16,145 nucleotides of DNA from an uncultured Dialister sp. Its GTDB lineage: Bacteria > Bacillota > Negativicutes > Veillonellales > Dialisteraceae. Below are positions 14,531 to 16,145 of the stretch, piece by piece (the first letter of the stretch is position 1; each line of letters starts with the position of its first letter). The position numbers and the translations under genes were made by a program. The DNA lies in NCBI RefSeq assembly GCF_900765565.1, contig NZ_CAAFRZ010000241.1, positions 1 through 16,145 of the forward strand. Reading direction: 5' to 3'. Below the pieces are notes generated by a model. It was given only the letters and a program-made list of their open reading frames with translations. It did not search any database and was not told the DNA's origin.

Positions 14531-14605
14531 GCCGCTCTGCCACTCCGCTGCCGCAGGCTGGTCCGCTCAAGGCCCCGCACGAATGACTCAATCCGTAAAA
14601 CCCCC

Positions 14606-14643
14606 AATTAAAAAGGACTGTGCAGTCACAGTCCTTTTTAATT
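14606..14643. terminator. bidirectional terminator between lgt and sfsA
   Basis: A near-perfect dyad, TTAAAAAGGACTGTG / CACAGTCCTTTTTAA with loop CAGT, gives a T-run on both strands. It touches the sfsA stop codon and serves the two convergent genes. Confidence 0.9.
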
Positions 14644-15787
14644 ACCTGAAATACCGGTCCAGCCGGTTGATTTCAAAATCCTCTTCGATTTTTACAAACT
14701 TTCTAAGGTGCAGGGGATTCTCCTCAAATCCGAAGAGATGGGATTCGCAGTGGCAGTCGGTGCAGCCGAAGCCCTTTACCGACCAGTCCGCAATGTCCGC
14801 CAGCCGTCCTGCCAGCCGATGCTCCAGGTCCTCCTTCGTGCGGATAGGCAGGGCTGCGAGGAAAGAACACTGCTGCCGGAGGTAATCCATGTGCCAGTGC
14901 TTCTTCTTCCGGAGCGCCCGGTGGTGGGCCATGCGCTGGTCCAGGTTCCTTTTCGCCGATCCGGCGTACACGTAGTACCCCTTCCGGTAATGGAGGGTGC
15001 CCAGGCTCCCGGTGGGAATGTCCCGGTCCTCTTCGAGGTGAAGGACAATCATGTAATCCCCCGCATTACCCATCTCCTCATCCAGTGCCTTTTTCGAGCT
15101 TCCTATGAGGCGGACGGACTCGGGCATGGTGAAATCCTCGGTCCAGGAGAGGCCTGCCGCCTTCCAGTCCAGCACATCAATGCCCTTCCGGAACCATTCC
15201 CCAAAGGGCAGGTCCGTATGGAAATTGGGAAGAAACCATTGGGCCTTCCGGTAATGTACCAGCACCAGGAGCCCTGCGTGTTCCCCGTTCTCTGCCATGG
15301 TGACCAGATGGGCCATGTGTTTTTCTCCCCGCTCCGTGGGGGCATCGGGAAACATGGCGCCCCTTTCCCCGGAAAGGCTGCAGGATTTCACTTCCACCGG
15401 GAAGGTCTCCCCGGTTTCCGCATCCCCCAGGAGCAGGTCGAACCGGCTGTCCCCCATGGTCACTTCCCGGCCTGCCAGGAAATAGTTTTCCCATCCCGGG
15501 ATTTTCCGATGCTGCACGAGGCAGGCCGCCACGTCATTGGCCTTCGTGGTGTCCAGGTAGAATATGTCTTCTCCCTTTTTCACCCCCACCACCCGGTACG
15601 CCGTGCGGAGTCCGGGACGGTTCGGCGTGAGGTACAGTGTGACCCCGGGAAACAGGAATTCCCGCATCCTCCCGGGGTTTGGCATATGGCAGGTTTCCGC
15701 CTTGCCATGAACAAGGACGTGGCACACAAACCGGTTCGGCCGGTCTATGAAGGTGCCCGCAATAATTTCTTTATAAATAGGTTCCAA
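14642..15787 (-). CDS. sfsA: SfsA nuclease fused to a DUF123 (GIY-YIG-like) domain
   Basis: 381-aa two-domain protein. Residues ~1-228 are SfsA, a PD-(D/E)XK-type DNA/RNA-binding nuclease: CHMPNPGRM (33-41), SRFDLLLGD (114-122), VEVKSCSLS (131-139), AMFPDAPTERGEKH (144-157). Residues ~243-365 are DUF123, a GIY-YIG-like domain: YMIVLHL, GYYVYAGSA (270-278), HWHMDYL (297-303), and FGCTDCHCESHLFGF (340-354). SfsA alone is usually about 230-240 aa. I choose TTG at 15787, because AAAGGAG lies six bases upstream and the preceding open frame is translated repeat. No promoter is clear. The name comes from sugar-fermentation stimulation in E. coli; the role here is unproven, and a nucleic-acid processing enzyme is likely. 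Confidence 0.9.
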   Translation of the reverse strand: MEPIYKEIIAGTFIDRPNRFVCHVLVHGKAETCHMPNPGRMREFLFPGVTLYLTPNRPGLRTAYRVVGVKKGEDIFYLDTTKANDVAACLVQHRKIPGWENYFLAGREVTMGDSRFDLLLGDAETGETFPVEVKSCSLSGERGAMFPDAPTERGEKHMAHLVTMAENGEHAGLLVLVHYRKAQWFLPNFHTDLPFGEWFRKGIDVLDWKAAGLSWTEDFTMPESVRLIGSSKKALDEEMGNAGDYMIVLHLEEDRDIPTGSLGTLHYRKGYYVYAGSAKRNLDQRMAHHRALRKKKHWHMDYLRQQCSFLAALPIRTKEDLEHRLAGRLADIADWSVKGFGCTDCHCESHLFGFEENPLHLRKFVKIEEDFEINRLDRYFR

Positions 15788-15854
15788 AGATGGCTCCTTT
15801 CGGGAAAACGTATGGATGGAAACTGTGGCCGGGCGCCATGCGAACGGGCGGGGC

Positions 15855-15896
15855 CTTGAGCTTTGAGCTTTGAGCTTTGAGCTTTGAGCCTTGAGC
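15855..15896. repeat. heptamer tandem array, six units
   Basis: CTTGAGC, four TTTGAGC, then CTTGAGC. It sits beside a TIR-like GCGAACGGGCGGGGC (15839-15854), about 70 bases before the sfsA start. Repeat length could vary by slippage. Confidence 0.85.
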
Positions 15897-15989
15897 TGAT
15901 TAGCCGCTTCGTGGCAGGTATGTATGACCGGGCGCCAAGCAAACGGGTGAAGGCTTTTAGCTTCCAGCTGCCAGAAAAGCTGGTCAGCT

Positions 15990-16105
15990 GCTTTGCAGAG
16001 CCCGCCTCTTCGAGGCGGATCCATCCCCCGCCCTTTGGGCTGCCCCCTTCTCCAAGGGGGGCACGTGCTTACCGGAAGCCTCGAAAGAAGGGTTACCATC
16101 TATTG
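15990..16105. repeat. 115-bp intergenic direct repeat, copy 2
   Basis: Close copy of 10334-10453 (see there), preceded at 15957-15989 by a left half of the hairpin repeat (TTTTAGCTTCCAGCTGCCAG, AAAAGCTGGTCAGC). The remaining 40 bases of the window have GCCCCTTAGAGAAGGGGC, another small palindrome. No gene is seen from 15788 to the end. Confidence 0.75.
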
Positions 16106-16145
16106 TGACGTATCCCGTAAACATGCAGCCCCTTAGAGAAGGGGC

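Noticed and set aside
15855..15896. CRISPR-like array
   Set aside because: Units are 7 bp, adjacent, with no spacers; it is a simple tandem repeat.

Overview
The window looks like a chromosomal segment of a low-to-mid-GC Bacillota species. A didermic member of the Negativicutes (Dialister or a relative) is my best guess. This rests on gene content: a T-box leader on serS, RNase M5 next to rsmA, an NfeD/FloA pair, a YdbC-type PC4 protein and an Lgt of the NGDAFG subtype. It also rests on the style of the intergenic repeats. The genus is inference. I see no rRNA, tRNA, CRISPR array, phage gene or transposase.

Layout. 0.25-1.9 kb (minus): a cation diffusion facilitator and upstream ydbC, separated by a terminator. 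2.3-5.05 kb (minus): a four-gene run nfeD > floA > unknown 164-aa protein > unknown 161-aa membrane protein, with a promoter before nfeD and a terminator after the last gene. 5.44-6.63 kb (plus): cfa with its own promoter and terminator. 6.98-8.59 kb (minus): serS under a serine T-box leader and a good promoter. 8.85-10.2 kb (minus): a Bcr/CflA-type MFS exporter preceded by a promoter-terminator leader. 10.5-12.8 kb (minus): an OmpR-type response regulator, rnmV and rsmA packed as one operon with a terminator. 12.65-13.18 kb: an AT-rich stretch without genes that carries a CsoR/FrmR-like operator sequence and promoters pointing toward lgt. 13.49-14.29 kb (plus): lgt. 14.64-15.79 kb (minus): an SfsA-DUF123 fusion with a TTG start. 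lgt and sfsA converge on a shared bidirectional terminator.

Most longer intergenic gaps are filled by a mosaic of repeats. The main one is an imperfect palindrome of about 130-160 bp with inverted ends related to GTGCRAACGGGCGGGGC, in three near-complete copies and several halves. Others are a direct repeat of about 115 bp present twice, TTGAGA/TTTGAGC-type short tandem arrays, and mini-palindromes of the GCGGCTTCGCCGC type. They reach into the lgt stop codon and up to the true starts of nfeD and sfsA, where they keep reading frames open and invite wrong start calls.

The genes are mostly housekeeping: envelope (NfeD/FloA, Cfa, Lgt), translation and rRNA maturation (SerRS, RsmA, RNase M5), transport (CDF, MFS) and nucleic acid handling (YdbC, SfsA-DUF123). 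The least ordinary parts are the repeat family, the response regulator with an altered acidic pocket inside the rnmV-rsmA operon, the orphan operator, the MFS leader and the SfsA fusion.
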